Of a stretch of DNA of 17,116 nucleotides, positions 1-7,100 are shown piece by piece. The stretch covers positions 1 through 17,116 of the forward strand of contig CANHIR010000019.1 in NCBI GenBank assembly GCA_947461015.1, in the 5' to 3' direction. Position numbers and translations under genes: made by a program. The DNA comes from Bacteroidota bacterium (lineage in GTDB: Bacteria > Bacteroidota > Bacteroidia > Chitinophagales > Chitinophagaceae). A model generated the notes under the pieces. That model did not search any database and was not told the DNA's origin. It worked only from the letters and a program-made list of their open reading frames with translations. Each line of letters begins with the position of its first letter. The stretch's first letter is position 1.

Positions 1-383
1 TCTTGCACATCAAATAATAATACATCCACATCTAATAAGTCATTGGCATCTGGGGCATTTTTCTTACCATATAAGGATACAATTTGAATGCCTGTTTTTG
101 CATCTATTTCATCGCTTACTTTTTCGCCAGCATCGGCAGTGCCTCTTAAACCATGTTCGGGTGTAAATACTTTTTGAATGGTAATGCCCGCTTTTTTTAA
201 AGTATCTATCAAATGGGTATTGCCAATCACAGCAGTTTGATTGGTAAATAAACCAACTCTTTTATTTTTTAACAAAGGAAAGTATGCCTCAGTTTGGTAG
301 GCGCCAGGTAATATGGGTGCTTGTGCATTTACCTGCGTAGCAATAAAAAAGAGGGCAACAATTATGATAATACTTTTTTTCAT
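1..383 (-). CDS. DUF1343 family protein (NamZ-like exo-beta-N-acetylmuramidase), 3' part missing
   Basis: I translated the minus strand from the ATG at 383 to the window edge, giving about 127 residues of the N-terminus; the rest lies outside. Residues 1-20 look like a Sec signal peptide (MKKSIIIIVALFFIATQVNA, then Gln), so the protein should be exported. The mature start carries family signatures: a KRVGLFTNQTAV segment, a VFTPEHGLRG segment and, at the edge, VLLFDVQ. These match the DUF1343 family. Characterised members (NamZ, glycoside hydrolase family GH171) remove MurNAc from the non-reducing end of peptidoglycan fragments, so cell-wall turnover or recycling is the likely role. It is separated from nadE by a terminator and is therefore probably its own transcription unit. 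The family is seen in the sequence; the enzymatic role is inferred from the family, because the catalytic core is only partly inside the window. Confidence 0.85.
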   Translation of the reverse strand, partial: MKKSIIIIVALFFIATQVNAQAPILPGAYQTEAYFPLLKNKRVGLFTNQTAVIGNTHLIDTLKKAGITIQKVFTPEHGLRGTADAGEKVSDEIDAKTGIQIVSLYGKKNAPDANDLLDVDVLLFDVQ

Positions 384-407
384 ATAAAATAGATGTAGCA
401 CAATTTA

Positions 408-435
408 ATAAAAAAAGCGGCTTTACCGCCGCTTT
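408..435 (-). terminator. Rho-independent terminator downstream of nadE
   Basis: A perfect 8-bp stem (AAAGCGGC at 414-421 with GCCGCTTT at 428-435) encloses a 6-base loop. Read on the minus strand, the stem is followed by a T-rich run from the A tract around 408-416. It sits about 45 bases past the nadE stop and ahead of the DUF1343 gene, so it should end nadE transcription. Confidence 0.85.
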
Positions 436-481
436 CTGTATAATCCACTAATTTGTTTTCGGATGCTTTATTTAAGTTGTG

Positions 482-2164
482 CTAATTTAAATATTTTGCT
501 ACAATAGGAACCCTTCGCCCTACGCCAAAAGCTTTTGGAGAAATACGAATAATGGGACAAAACTGGTTGCGTTTGTATTCGTTGGTGTTTACCATTTTTA
601 AAGTACGATCTACCAAGGCAGCATCAAAACCAAGGGCTTTTATTGCGGAAGGGTCTGCGCGTTTCTCTATGTATTGATATAATATTTGATCTAAAATAGC
701 ATAATCAGGTAAACTGTCGCTGTCTTTTTGATCAGGTCTTAGTTCCGCACTTGGTGCTTTTGTGATAATATTTTTGGGAATGATTTCACTGTTTCTGTTA
801 ATGAAGTTAGCCAATGCATAAACCTGCATTTTATAACAGTCGCCTAAAACCCCTAATCCACCTGCCATATCACCATACAATGTTCCGTAACCGGTTGCCA
901 ATTCACTTTTATTGGAGGTGTTTAATAATACGTATCCTAATTTATTGGCAATGGCCATTAAAATATTTCCACGTGATCTGCTTTGTATGTTTTCTTCTGC
1001 TAAAGAAAAAGGCATGTCTTTAAATATGGGTTTTAAAGTGCCTAAGAAACTTTCATATACATCTTTTATGGGAAGGATATCATATGGGTTATCTAAGCGT
1101 TTACTTAGTTCAACTGCATCATTTACGGAGTGCTCAGTGGAATAAGGAGAAGGCATTAATATAGCATGTACATTTTCTTTGCCTAGTGCATCACATGCGA
1201 TGACTAATGTAACAGCAGAGTCAATACCACCAGAGGATCCAAGAATGGCACGTTTGAACCCCATCTTATTGAAATAATCCTTCACGCCTAAAACCAATGC
1301 CTTGTAAACTTGATCTATATTTAATTCGGGCAAAAGATTTGCTGGATTTAATTCTTTGTTGGGAACGCGTGCTGCTGGTTCTAAAATTGGTGCATTGATG
1401 CTTCCATCCTCACTGCATTCAAAAGTTTGCATGGCAGATTCAAACATGGGTAATGCACCACAAAGGTTTGCATCCTTGTCAAAAACATAGGAACCGCCAT
1501 CAAACACAATTTCAGTTTGACTACCTACGGCGTTGCAATAAAACAAAGGCCTTTTATATTTAATTACATTTGCTTTAATGGTTGCCTTTCGGTCTTCGTC
1601 ATGCGTATAATCAAATGGAGAAGCGCTAAGATTTAATAAAATGTCTGGTTGCTGGTCCATCATCTTATCCATTGGGCAAATTCGATACAAGGGATTATCG
1701 CCAAGGTTCCAGATGTCTTCACAAATGGTGATGGCTAATTTCTTTCCTTTAAAGGAAATTACTTTCCAATCATCTGCAGGTTCAAAATATCTATTTTCAT
1801 CAAAAACGTCATAAGTAGGCAAAAGTGTTTTATGAATTTCGGCAATCACTTTTTGCTCATATAAAAAGAAAGCGGCATTATATAAATCCTTCCCTTTTTT
1901 ATTTGGGTTGCGCGCTGGACTTCCTATAAGCACGCCAATGGTGTCAGCTGCTTCTTTAATACGATCAATGCTTTCGTAGCATTTATTAATAAAGTCGTTA
2001 AATTCAACAAAGTCTCTTGCGGGGTAACCACAAACACTCATCTCACTAAATAAAATAAGATCTGCACCTTGTTTTTTAGCTTCTTCAATAGCGCATAACA
2101 TTTTTTCGGTGTTCTGCTCAAAGTTGCCAATATGATAATTTTGCTGCGCAATAGAGATCTTCAT
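482..2164 (-). CDS. nadE: Glutamine-dependent NAD+ synthetase
   Basis: Makes NAD+ from nicotinic acid adenine dinucleotide, using ATP and ammonia released from glutamine; cytoplasmic. The 560 residues form two domains. The N-terminal nitrilase-type glutaminase domain (about 1-260) shows the Glu-Lys-Cys triad: E41 in FSEMSVCGYP, K112 in HKTLLPTYDVFDE and C148 in ITICEDIWN. The C-terminal synthetase domain (about 280-560) has the ATP-pyrophosphatase P-loop SSGGIDSA starting at 310, followed by NTSNKSELATGYGTLYGD, typical of NadE. Length fits the two-domain bacterial form. The ATG at 2164 begins directly at the nitrilase strand MKISIAQQN, so the start is secure. It is divergent from the gldB-like gene with 59 bases between the starts. 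From general recollection, nadE and gldB are also neighbours in flavobacteria. Nothing is missing from the active sites. Confidence 0.97.
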   Translation of the reverse strand: MKISIAQQNYHIGNFEQNTEKMLCAIEEAKKQGADLILFSEMSVCGYPARDFVEFNDFINKCYESIDRIKEAADTIGVLIGSPARNPNKKGKDLYNAAFFLYEQKVIAEIHKTLLPTYDVFDENRYFEPADDWKVISFKGKKLAITICEDIWNLGDNPLYRICPMDKMMDQQPDILLNLSASPFDYTHDEDRKATIKANVIKYKRPLFYCNAVGSQTEIVFDGGSYVFDKDANLCGALPMFESAMQTFECSEDGSINAPILEPAARVPNKELNPANLLPELNIDQVYKALVLGVKDYFNKMGFKRAILGSSGGIDSAVTLVIACDALGKENVHAILMPSPYSTEHSVNDAVELSKRLDNPYDILPIKDVYESFLGTLKPIFKDMPFSLAEENIQSRSRGNILMAIANKLGYVLLNTSNKSELATGYGTLYGDMAGGLGVLGDCYKMQVYALANFINRNSEIIPKNIITKAPSAELRPDQKDSDSLPDYAILDQILYQYIEKRADPSAIKALGFDAALVDRTLKMVNTNEYKRNQFCPIIRISPKAFGVGRRVPIVAKYLN

Positions 2165-2223
2165 GTGTCAAAGTTCGTTTTTTTAACATAATTAAACTCG
2201 CTTTTTTTGTAATTTCACAGATA

Positions 2224-3225
2224 ATGAGAAAACATTTTTTAATACCAGCCCTAATTTTATGTGTTTTGGGATGTAGCCAAAAGCCGGTTGATCCAGCTGC
2301 AGGTGCACCTAATTTCCCATTAAATGTTGAAAGGTTTGATAGTGCTTTTTTTGAAATGGATACCCTTCATACCACCGCTTCATTAAATTCGCTACAGTCC
2401 CATTTCCCCAATTTTACTACCGACTTTATCACAAAAGTTTTAATGATAAATACACTTCAGGACACCCAGCTGATAAAAACTTATTTAAGAACATATATGC
2501 CAATTTATAAAGAGGCAAAGAAATTAAACGCAATTAAGATTGCGCAGCCTTTTTTAGAAGATGGTTTCAAGCACTTTCACTTCTATTTCCCTAATTATAA
2601 CCTTCCGCATAAATTAATTTTATTTGTGGGTCCATTAGGAATTTATGGAAATATAATTACCAAGGATGCAATTGCGGTTGGGTTGCAAATGTATTTGGGA
2701 GCTTCGTCTAGTTGGTATCAGACGGAAAGCTTACAAACAATTTATCCAACATATAAAAACAGTCGTCTCGAGCCAAGTAATATGGTAGTAACTGCGATTG
2801 AAAATTTAATTGAAGACCTTCCGCGCATTAAAGAGTCAGACAATTTAATGAACAATATGATTGAAGCAGGCAAAAAGCAATATTTATTAAAAGCTTGTTT
2901 GCCTAATTTTCAAGACTCAGTCTTGTTTGATTATACCAATAAACAATTGAAAGTTTTAAATAAAGAAGAGTCAAAAATTTGGGATTATATAGTTGCTGAT
3001 AAAATGATTTACACTACGAATACATCGGATATGATGGCTTTTATGCAAGAAAGCACAAGCAATGAAATTTTTGGGGAAGATTTCCCTGGAAATATTGGGA
3101 AATATATAGGTTTTAAAATTGTAGATATTTGGATGCGTCAAAAAGCACAATCCAATATTACAATGGAACAATTGCTAGCGACTCCTGCACATCAAATTTT
3201 CTCCTCTGCTAACTATAATCCTTAA
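2224..3225 (+). CDS. gldB: GldB-like gliding motility lipoprotein
   Basis: A 333-residue lipoprotein with signal MRKHFLIPALILCVLGC; the lipobox VLGC puts the acylated cysteine at residue 17, so the mature protein is probably membrane anchored on the periplasmic side. The body matches the GldB family: a FDSAFFEMD segment just after the anchor, the LFVGPLGIYGN and YLGASSSWY segments in the middle, and PGNIGKYIGFKIVDIWM near the C-terminus. GldB is required for gliding in Flavobacterium johnsoniae; its biochemical function is unknown, and homologues also occur in non-gliding members of the phylum. Its position next to nadE supports the call. No gldC lies downstream, where it is usually found in flavobacteria; instead the gene converges with apaG 9 bases away. 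Start: the ATG at 2224 begins directly at the basic n-region of the signal peptide. Confidence 0.8.
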   Translation: MRKHFLIPALILCVLGCSQKPVDPAAGAPNFPLNVERFDSAFFEMDTLHTTASLNSLQSHFPNFTTDFITKVLMINTLQDTQLIKTYLRTYMPIYKEAKKLNAIKIAQPFLEDGFKHFHFYFPNYNLPHKLILFVGPLGIYGNIITKDAIAVGLQMYLGASSSWYQTESLQTIYPTYKNSRLEPSNMVVTAIENLIEDLPRIKESDNLMNNMIEAGKKQYLLKACLPNFQDSVLFDYTNKQLKVLNKEESKIWDYIVADKMIYTTNTSDMMAFMQESTSNEIFGEDFPGNIGKYIGFKIVDIWMRQKAQSNITMEQLLATPAHQIFSSANYNP

Positions 3226-3234
3226 AGTGATTGC

Positions 3235-3621
3235 CTAATTCAATTTAACAGGTGCTATTAATTTAAAGGGAGGAATATTAACTTTTATTAATTCTCTATT
3301 TTCAATATTCTCCATGGTATAGTAGCCTTCCATTTTCCCCAATTCACTTTTCAAATGGCATCCGCTTACATACTGGTAGTTTTTACCTGGCATAATAAGG
3401 GGTTGAACACCCACTACGCCTTCGCCTTCAACAATGCGTTGTTCGGTATTGCTATCAAACACTTCCCAATAACGCCTTAATAATTTAACGGGAAATGAAT
3501 TGTGGTTTTCTATCGTAATGCGATAGGCAAACATGTATTCATTTTGCAATGGATTACTATAGTCCTTTTGAAAAAAGGTATCAATGCTTATTTCAACGCC
3601 TTCTGAAATTTTTGAAACCAT
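3235..3621 (-). CDS. apaG: ApaG domain protein (DUF525)
   Basis: Encodes 128 residues of the ApaG/DUF525 family, a small beta-sandwich (fibronectin III-like) protein. Family signatures are visible: YRITIENHN, the RRYWEVFDS segment, EGVVGVQPLIMPG, YVSGCHLKSELGKMEGYY and a final PPFKLIAP. Older annotations call ApaG a cobalt/magnesium efflux protein, but it has no membrane segments; the molecular role is unsettled. The frame is open upstream to 3696, which would add 25 residues. I chose the ATG at 3621 because the upstream codons encode no recognisable domain and MVSKISEGVEISIDTFF is the expected beginning for the family, giving the normal length of about 125-130 residues. A 6-bp hairpin lies 23 bases ahead of this start. 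It converges with the gldB-like gene and diverges from icd. Confidence 0.9.
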   Translation of the reverse strand: MVSKISEGVEISIDTFFQKDYSNPLQNEYMFAYRITIENHNSFPVKLLRRYWEVFDSNTEQRIVEGEGVVGVQPLIMPGKNYQYVSGCHLKSELGKMEGYYTMENIENRELIKVNIPPFKLIAPVKLN

Positions 3622-3643
3622 AATTGGTTCTTCAATTAATAAA

Positions 3644-3661
3644 CCGCAGAGAATACTGCGG
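3644..3661 (-). other. Short hairpin in the apaG leader
   Basis: A perfect 6-bp inverted repeat (CCGCAG at 3644-3649, CTGCGG at 3656-3661) with a 6-base loop, 22-39 bases upstream of the apaG ATG. On the minus strand it is followed by TTTATTAATT, which is not a full U tract. It may be a leader structure or a weak attenuator. I cannot assign a function. Confidence 0.35.
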
Positions 3662-3737
3662 GATAAAAGTACCAAAAAAATATACCAATATCCCAAAAAT
3701 CGACCTCATTTTTTTTTATTAGACCCTTTAAGTAATA

Positions 3738-3746
3738 TACCTTTGC
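3738..3746 (+). promoter_or_regulatory. Bacteroidota -7 promoter element for icd
   Basis: TACCTTTGC matches the Bacteroidota sigma consensus TAnnTTTGC exactly. It lies about 56 bases upstream of the icd ATG, predicting a start of transcription near 3750 and a leader of about 50 bases. The region 20 bases upstream is T-rich (around 3709-3719) but has no clean -33 TTG. An imperfect palindrome (ACGTA at 3751-3755, TACGT at 3761-3765) sits at the predicted transcript start. Confidence 0.6.
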
Positions 3747-3801
3747 GGCAACGTATGCGTTACGTAGAAAATCACTTATTTAGAACCCAAAATATTCAAA
3801 T

Positions 3802-5253
3802 ATGAAGGTCGCAGTTGCAAAAGGAGATGGAATAGGTCCAGAAATCATGGAAGCCGTGATAAATGTATTTAATGCTGCAAAAGTGCCATTGGAATACCAA
3901 TTTGTGGACATGGGTAAGTGGGTTTTTGACAAAGGTTTTAGTAACGGGATGACACCTGAGGCAAAAGCAACCATTGAGGACTTGGGGATACTTTTTAAAG
4001 GACCTATGGAAACGCCAAAAGGGAAGGGGGTAAAAAGTGTAAATGTAACGGCAAGAAAAACTTGGAACACTTACGCCAATGATAGACATTTTCAAACTTT
4101 AAGTGGAGTAGATACTGTTTTTAGTAAAGCAGGTATCAATATTGATTTAACCATTGTAAGAGAAAATATAGAAGATACCTATGGGGGAATTGAACATATG
4201 CTTACGCAAGACGTTGCCTTGGGTAGACGTTTTATTACGCGCAAGGGAAGTGAACAAGTAATTCGTTACGCTTTTGAAATGGCCAAGAAAAAAGGTGCAA
4301 AAAGAATTACCTGTGGTCACAAAGCAAACATCATGAAACTTACGGATGGTTTGTTTTTAGAAGTATTTAAGGAAGTAGCAAAGGAGTATCCTCAATTAAA
4401 TGCAGATGATATTATTGTAGATGATTTATGTATGAAATTAGTAAGTCGCCCCGACTTATTTGACGTAATTGTTTTAACTAATTTACAAGGTGATATTGTA
4501 AGTGACTTATGCGCTGGATTGGTTGGTGGGCTTGGATTTGCGCCTTCTTCAAATATTGGAGATCATATTTCTATTTTTGAAGCGGTACATGGAACTGCAC
4601 CCGATATTGCTGGCAAAAATATTGCCAATCCAACTTCTTTATTATTAAGTGGATTAAGTATGCTTCGTCATTTAGGTTTAATGGAGCAATCTATCATGAT
4701 TGAAAATGCGTTGTTGTTTACTTTGGAGTCGGGTGTGCATACGGGTGACTTTGGAGATAAGTCTATCCCTTCGGTGAATACAACCATTTTTGCACAAGCC
4801 ATTATGGATAATTTTGGGAAGCAACCGGTACATAATCCAAGGCCAATGCTGTCTAATTTTCAGTTTGCCCCTGCAAACATTAAATTAGCGCACAACCCAA
4901 TGTTGCAAAGTAATTTGCAGGATGAACATAAAATAGTGGGGGTTGACTTTTTTATTGAAAACAATGAACAACCTCAACAGATTGCCGACAAATGTAGTGC
5001 TCATACAACGGAGGCATTAAAATTAGTTACCATTACCAACAGGGGTACGCAAGTATGGCCAACGGGTTCCATTTTTACGAATTTGGTGAATCAATATCGT
5101 TGTCGTTTTGAAACTGTAAATGATATGCCTTTATCTCAAGATGATGTGGTAAAATTGTACAGTGCATTGTCCAAAGACTTTAAAATTTGTTCACTTGAAA
5201 TCCTAAACATGTGGGGAGATAAAAAAGCCTACAGCTTGGCGCAGGGTCAATAA
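3802..5253 (+). CDS. icd: Isocitrate dehydrogenase, long form with C-terminal extension
   Basis: Oxidatively decarboxylates isocitrate to 2-oxoglutarate in the TCA cycle; cytoplasmic. The 483-residue protein has a classic isocitrate/isopropylmalate dehydrogenase core (about 1-340): GDGIGPEI at 8-15, the substrate-binding SVNVTARK segment at 79-86, ENIEDTYGGIEH at 121-132, catalytic K174 in CGHKANIMK, metal-ligand region NLQGDIVSD at 227-235, and HGTAPDIAGKNIANP at 263-277. Residues about 350-483 form an extra C-terminal domain like that of Thermus-type and alphaproteobacterial-type enzymes. The cofactor loop reads D268-I269 where NADP enzymes such as that of E. coli carry Lys-Tyr, which argues for NAD+, although relatives are usually annotated as NADP-dependent. 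The ATG at 3802 begins at the first core strand. It is monocistronic, with the promoter element at 3738 and a 135-base gap to the E2 gene. Confidence 0.93.
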   Translation: MKVAVAKGDGIGPEIMEAVINVFNAAKVPLEYQFVDMGKWVFDKGFSNGMTPEAKATIEDLGILFKGPMETPKGKGVKSVNVTARKTWNTYANDRHFQTLSGVDTVFSKAGINIDLTIVRENIEDTYGGIEHMLTQDVALGRRFITRKGSEQVIRYAFEMAKKKGAKRITCGHKANIMKLTDGLFLEVFKEVAKEYPQLNADDIIVDDLCMKLVSRPDLFDVIVLTNLQGDIVSDLCAGLVGGLGFAPSSNIGDHISIFEAVHGTAPDIAGKNIANPTSLLLSGLSMLRHLGLMEQSIMIENALLFTLESGVHTGDFGDKSIPSVNTTIFAQAIMDNFGKQPVHNPRPMLSNFQFAPANIKLAHNPMLQSNLQDEHKIVGVDFFIENNEQPQQIADKCSAHTTEALKLVTITNRGTQVWPTGSIFTNLVNQYRCRFETVNDMPLSQDDVVKLYSALSKDFKICSLEILNMWGDKKAYSLAQGQ

Positions 5254-5388
5254 AAGCCAATAGTTAGTTGGTTTTAGATAAATAGACTTGGTTTTACCCC
5301 CAATTTGCTCAAAATTTGGCTTTATGGGTGGGAAAAAAACCAATTTTGATGTATTTTCACGCTTCAATTACAAAATAGCCTTTTACTT

Positions 5389-6999
5389 ATGGCAGAAGTT
5401 ATATTAATGCCCCGCTTAAGCGATACAATGACCGAAGGAGTTATAGCGGCATGGCATAAAAAAGTGGGTGATACGGTAAAAAAAGGTGACTTATTAGCCG
5501 AAATAGAAACAGATAAAGCCACCATGGAATTAGAGAGTTACCAGGATGGTGTTTTATTGCATATTGGTACGCCTCGAGGCGGTAAATTACAGGTGAATGA
5601 TTTGCTAGCCATTTTCGGAAAAGCAGGTGAAGATGTTAGTGCATTGATTGCCGGAGCACATATAGCGCCCGAAGCTGCGAAAACGGCTGATGAAAGTGGA
5701 AAAGTAACTGCAACTCCTTCAGTTGCCGCGACGCCTGCTTCAACTGGAATAGATTATACAAAAATGGAAGAAGTGGTATTAATGCCACGTTTGAGTGATA
5801 CCATGACAGAAGGGGTCATTGCAGGATGGCAAAAGAAAGTAGGAGATGCGGTGAAGAAAGGAGAAGTGTTAGCAGATATCGAAACCGATAAAGCTACAAT
5901 GGAATTAGAATCTTACAAGGATGGAATTTTATTATATCAAGGTGCACAAAAAGGAGACAAGATTTTAGTGAATGATTTATTGTGCATTATTGGTCAAAAA
6001 GGAATGGATATTGATGCAATTGTTAATGGATTAAAAGGCCATGCATCAGCACCAGAAGCTGCGAAAGCAGCTGATGAAAGCGGAAAAGTTCCTGCTGCTG
6101 CTCCGGCACCTGCGGCACAGGTCGTAAATGATGGACGCATTTTTGCTTCTCCATTGGCCAAGAAAATAGCACAAGAGAAAGGAATTGATTTAAAATATGT
6201 GAAGGGAACCGGTGAGAACGGAAGAATTACAAGAAGCGATTTGGAAAACTATAAGCCAAACGCTGCTCCTGCTGTAAGTTCAAGCAATACAAGTTTAGCA
6301 CTTGCACCAATGGGAACGGTTAGTTTTGTAGATACACCAGTTTCACAAATGCGTAAAGTAATTGCGAAGCGTTTAAGCGAAAGCCTATTTACCGCTCCGC
6401 ATTTTTACTTAACTATGAAAATTAATATGGACGCTGCTATTAATGCACGTACTTTATTAAATGAAAATGCCGCTACAAAAATTAGTTTCAATGATATGAT
6501 TGTGAAAGCAACTGCACTTTCATTAAAACAACATCCTAAAGTAAATAGCAGTTGGATGGGTGAATTTATCAGAGAAAATCATCATGTAAATATTGGTATT
6601 GCAGTGGCGGTAGACGAAGGTTTATTGGTACCTGTTTTACGTTTTGCAGACGGTTTGAGCTTATCTCAAATTAGTGTTAATGTTAAAGAGTTTGCAAAGA
6701 AAGCAAAAGACAAAAAATTACAACCTGCAGATTGGGAAGGAAGCACCTTTACCATTTCTAATTTAGGTATGTTTGGTATTGATTCCTTCACCGCAATTAT
6801 CAATTCGCCAGATGCATGTATTTTAGCAGTGGGCGGTATTGCGCAAGAGCCAGTTGTAAAAGGTGGTCAAGTGGTTGCAGGAAATGTAATGAATGTAACG
6901 TTGAGTTGTGATCACCGCGTTGTGGATGGTGCAACAGGCGCTGCGTTCTTACAAACGTTAAAGAGTTTATTAGAAGAGCCATTGAGGATGTTGGCGTAA
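5389..6999 (+). CDS. pdhC: Pyruvate dehydrogenase complex E2 (dihydrolipoamide acetyltransferase) with two lipoyl domains
   Basis: Transfers the acetyl group from E1-bound pyruvate to CoA and forms the core of the pyruvate dehydrogenase complex. The 536 residues run: lipoyl domain 1 (1-80, lipoylated K43 in ETDKAT), linker (81-125), lipoyl domain 2 (126-205, K168), an Ala/Pro-rich linker, peripheral E3/E1-binding domain (about 249-287, FASPLAKKIAQEKGIDL through GRITRSDLENY), a second flexible linker, and the catalytic domain (about 313-536) with the DHRVVDGA motif (H509, D513). The lipoyl domains are 45/54 identical over their first 54 residues, so they are an internal duplication. Two domains per chain is within the known range of one to three for this family. 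No E1 or E3 gene is adjacent, so the complex must draw these from other loci. Branched-chain or 2-oxoglutarate E2 is less likely given the MPRLSDTMTEG lipoyl motif. Confidence 0.94.
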   Translation: MAEVILMPRLSDTMTEGVIAAWHKKVGDTVKKGDLLAEIETDKATMELESYQDGVLLHIGTPRGGKLQVNDLLAIFGKAGEDVSALIAGAHIAPEAAKTADESGKVTATPSVAATPASTGIDYTKMEEVVLMPRLSDTMTEGVIAGWQKKVGDAVKKGEVLADIETDKATMELESYKDGILLYQGAQKGDKILVNDLLCIIGQKGMDIDAIVNGLKGHASAPEAAKAADESGKVPAAAPAPAAQVVNDGRIFASPLAKKIAQEKGIDLKYVKGTGENGRITRSDLENYKPNAAPAVSSSNTSLALAPMGTVSFVDTPVSQMRKVIAKRLSESLFTAPHFYLTMKINMDAAINARTLLNENAATKISFNDMIVKATALSLKQHPKVNSSWMGEFIRENHHVNIGIAVAVDEGLLVPVLRFADGLSLSQISVNVKEFAKKAKDKKLQPADWEGSTFTISNLGMFGIDSFTAIINSPDACILAVGGIAQEPVVKGGQVVAGNVMNVTLSCDHRVVDGATGAAFLQTLKSLLEEPLRMLA

Positions 7000-7035
7000 A
7001 AATTTGCCGTCGATTTGTCTTTTATATAGCATATT

Positions 7036-7067
7036 AAAAAAGCCCCAAGTTATTTTGGGGCTTTTTT
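7036..7067. terminator. Bidirectional terminator between pdhC and the metalloprotease gene
   Basis: A 13-bp perfect inverted repeat, AAAAAAGCCCCAA at 7036-7048 and TTGGGGCTTTTTT at 7055-7067, has a 6-base loop. A T tract follows on both strands. It lies 37 bases after the pdhC stop and 34 bases after the stop of the convergent metalloprotease gene, so it can serve both. Confidence 0.93.
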
Positions 7068-7100
7068 ATTGTACGAATAGCATATCCAAAAAATCAATTC

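Noticed and set aside
3622..3696. 25-residue N-terminal extension of ApaG with a hydrophobic stretch
   Set aside because: The hydrophobic segment could be taken for a signal peptide, but ApaG proteins are cytoplasmic and the downstream ATG gives the normal length and opening.
3780..4095. Two minus-strand open frames of about 100 codons
   Set aside because: Both lie antisense within the 5' part of icd and show no family resemblance.
5260..5388. Possible terminator and promoter between icd and pdhC
   Set aside because: An imperfect pairing of CCCCCAATTT with AAATTTGG and flanking GGGTGGG is visible but has mismatches and no T tract on the plus strand; no full TAnnTTTG element is present. The gap holds nothing else I can support.
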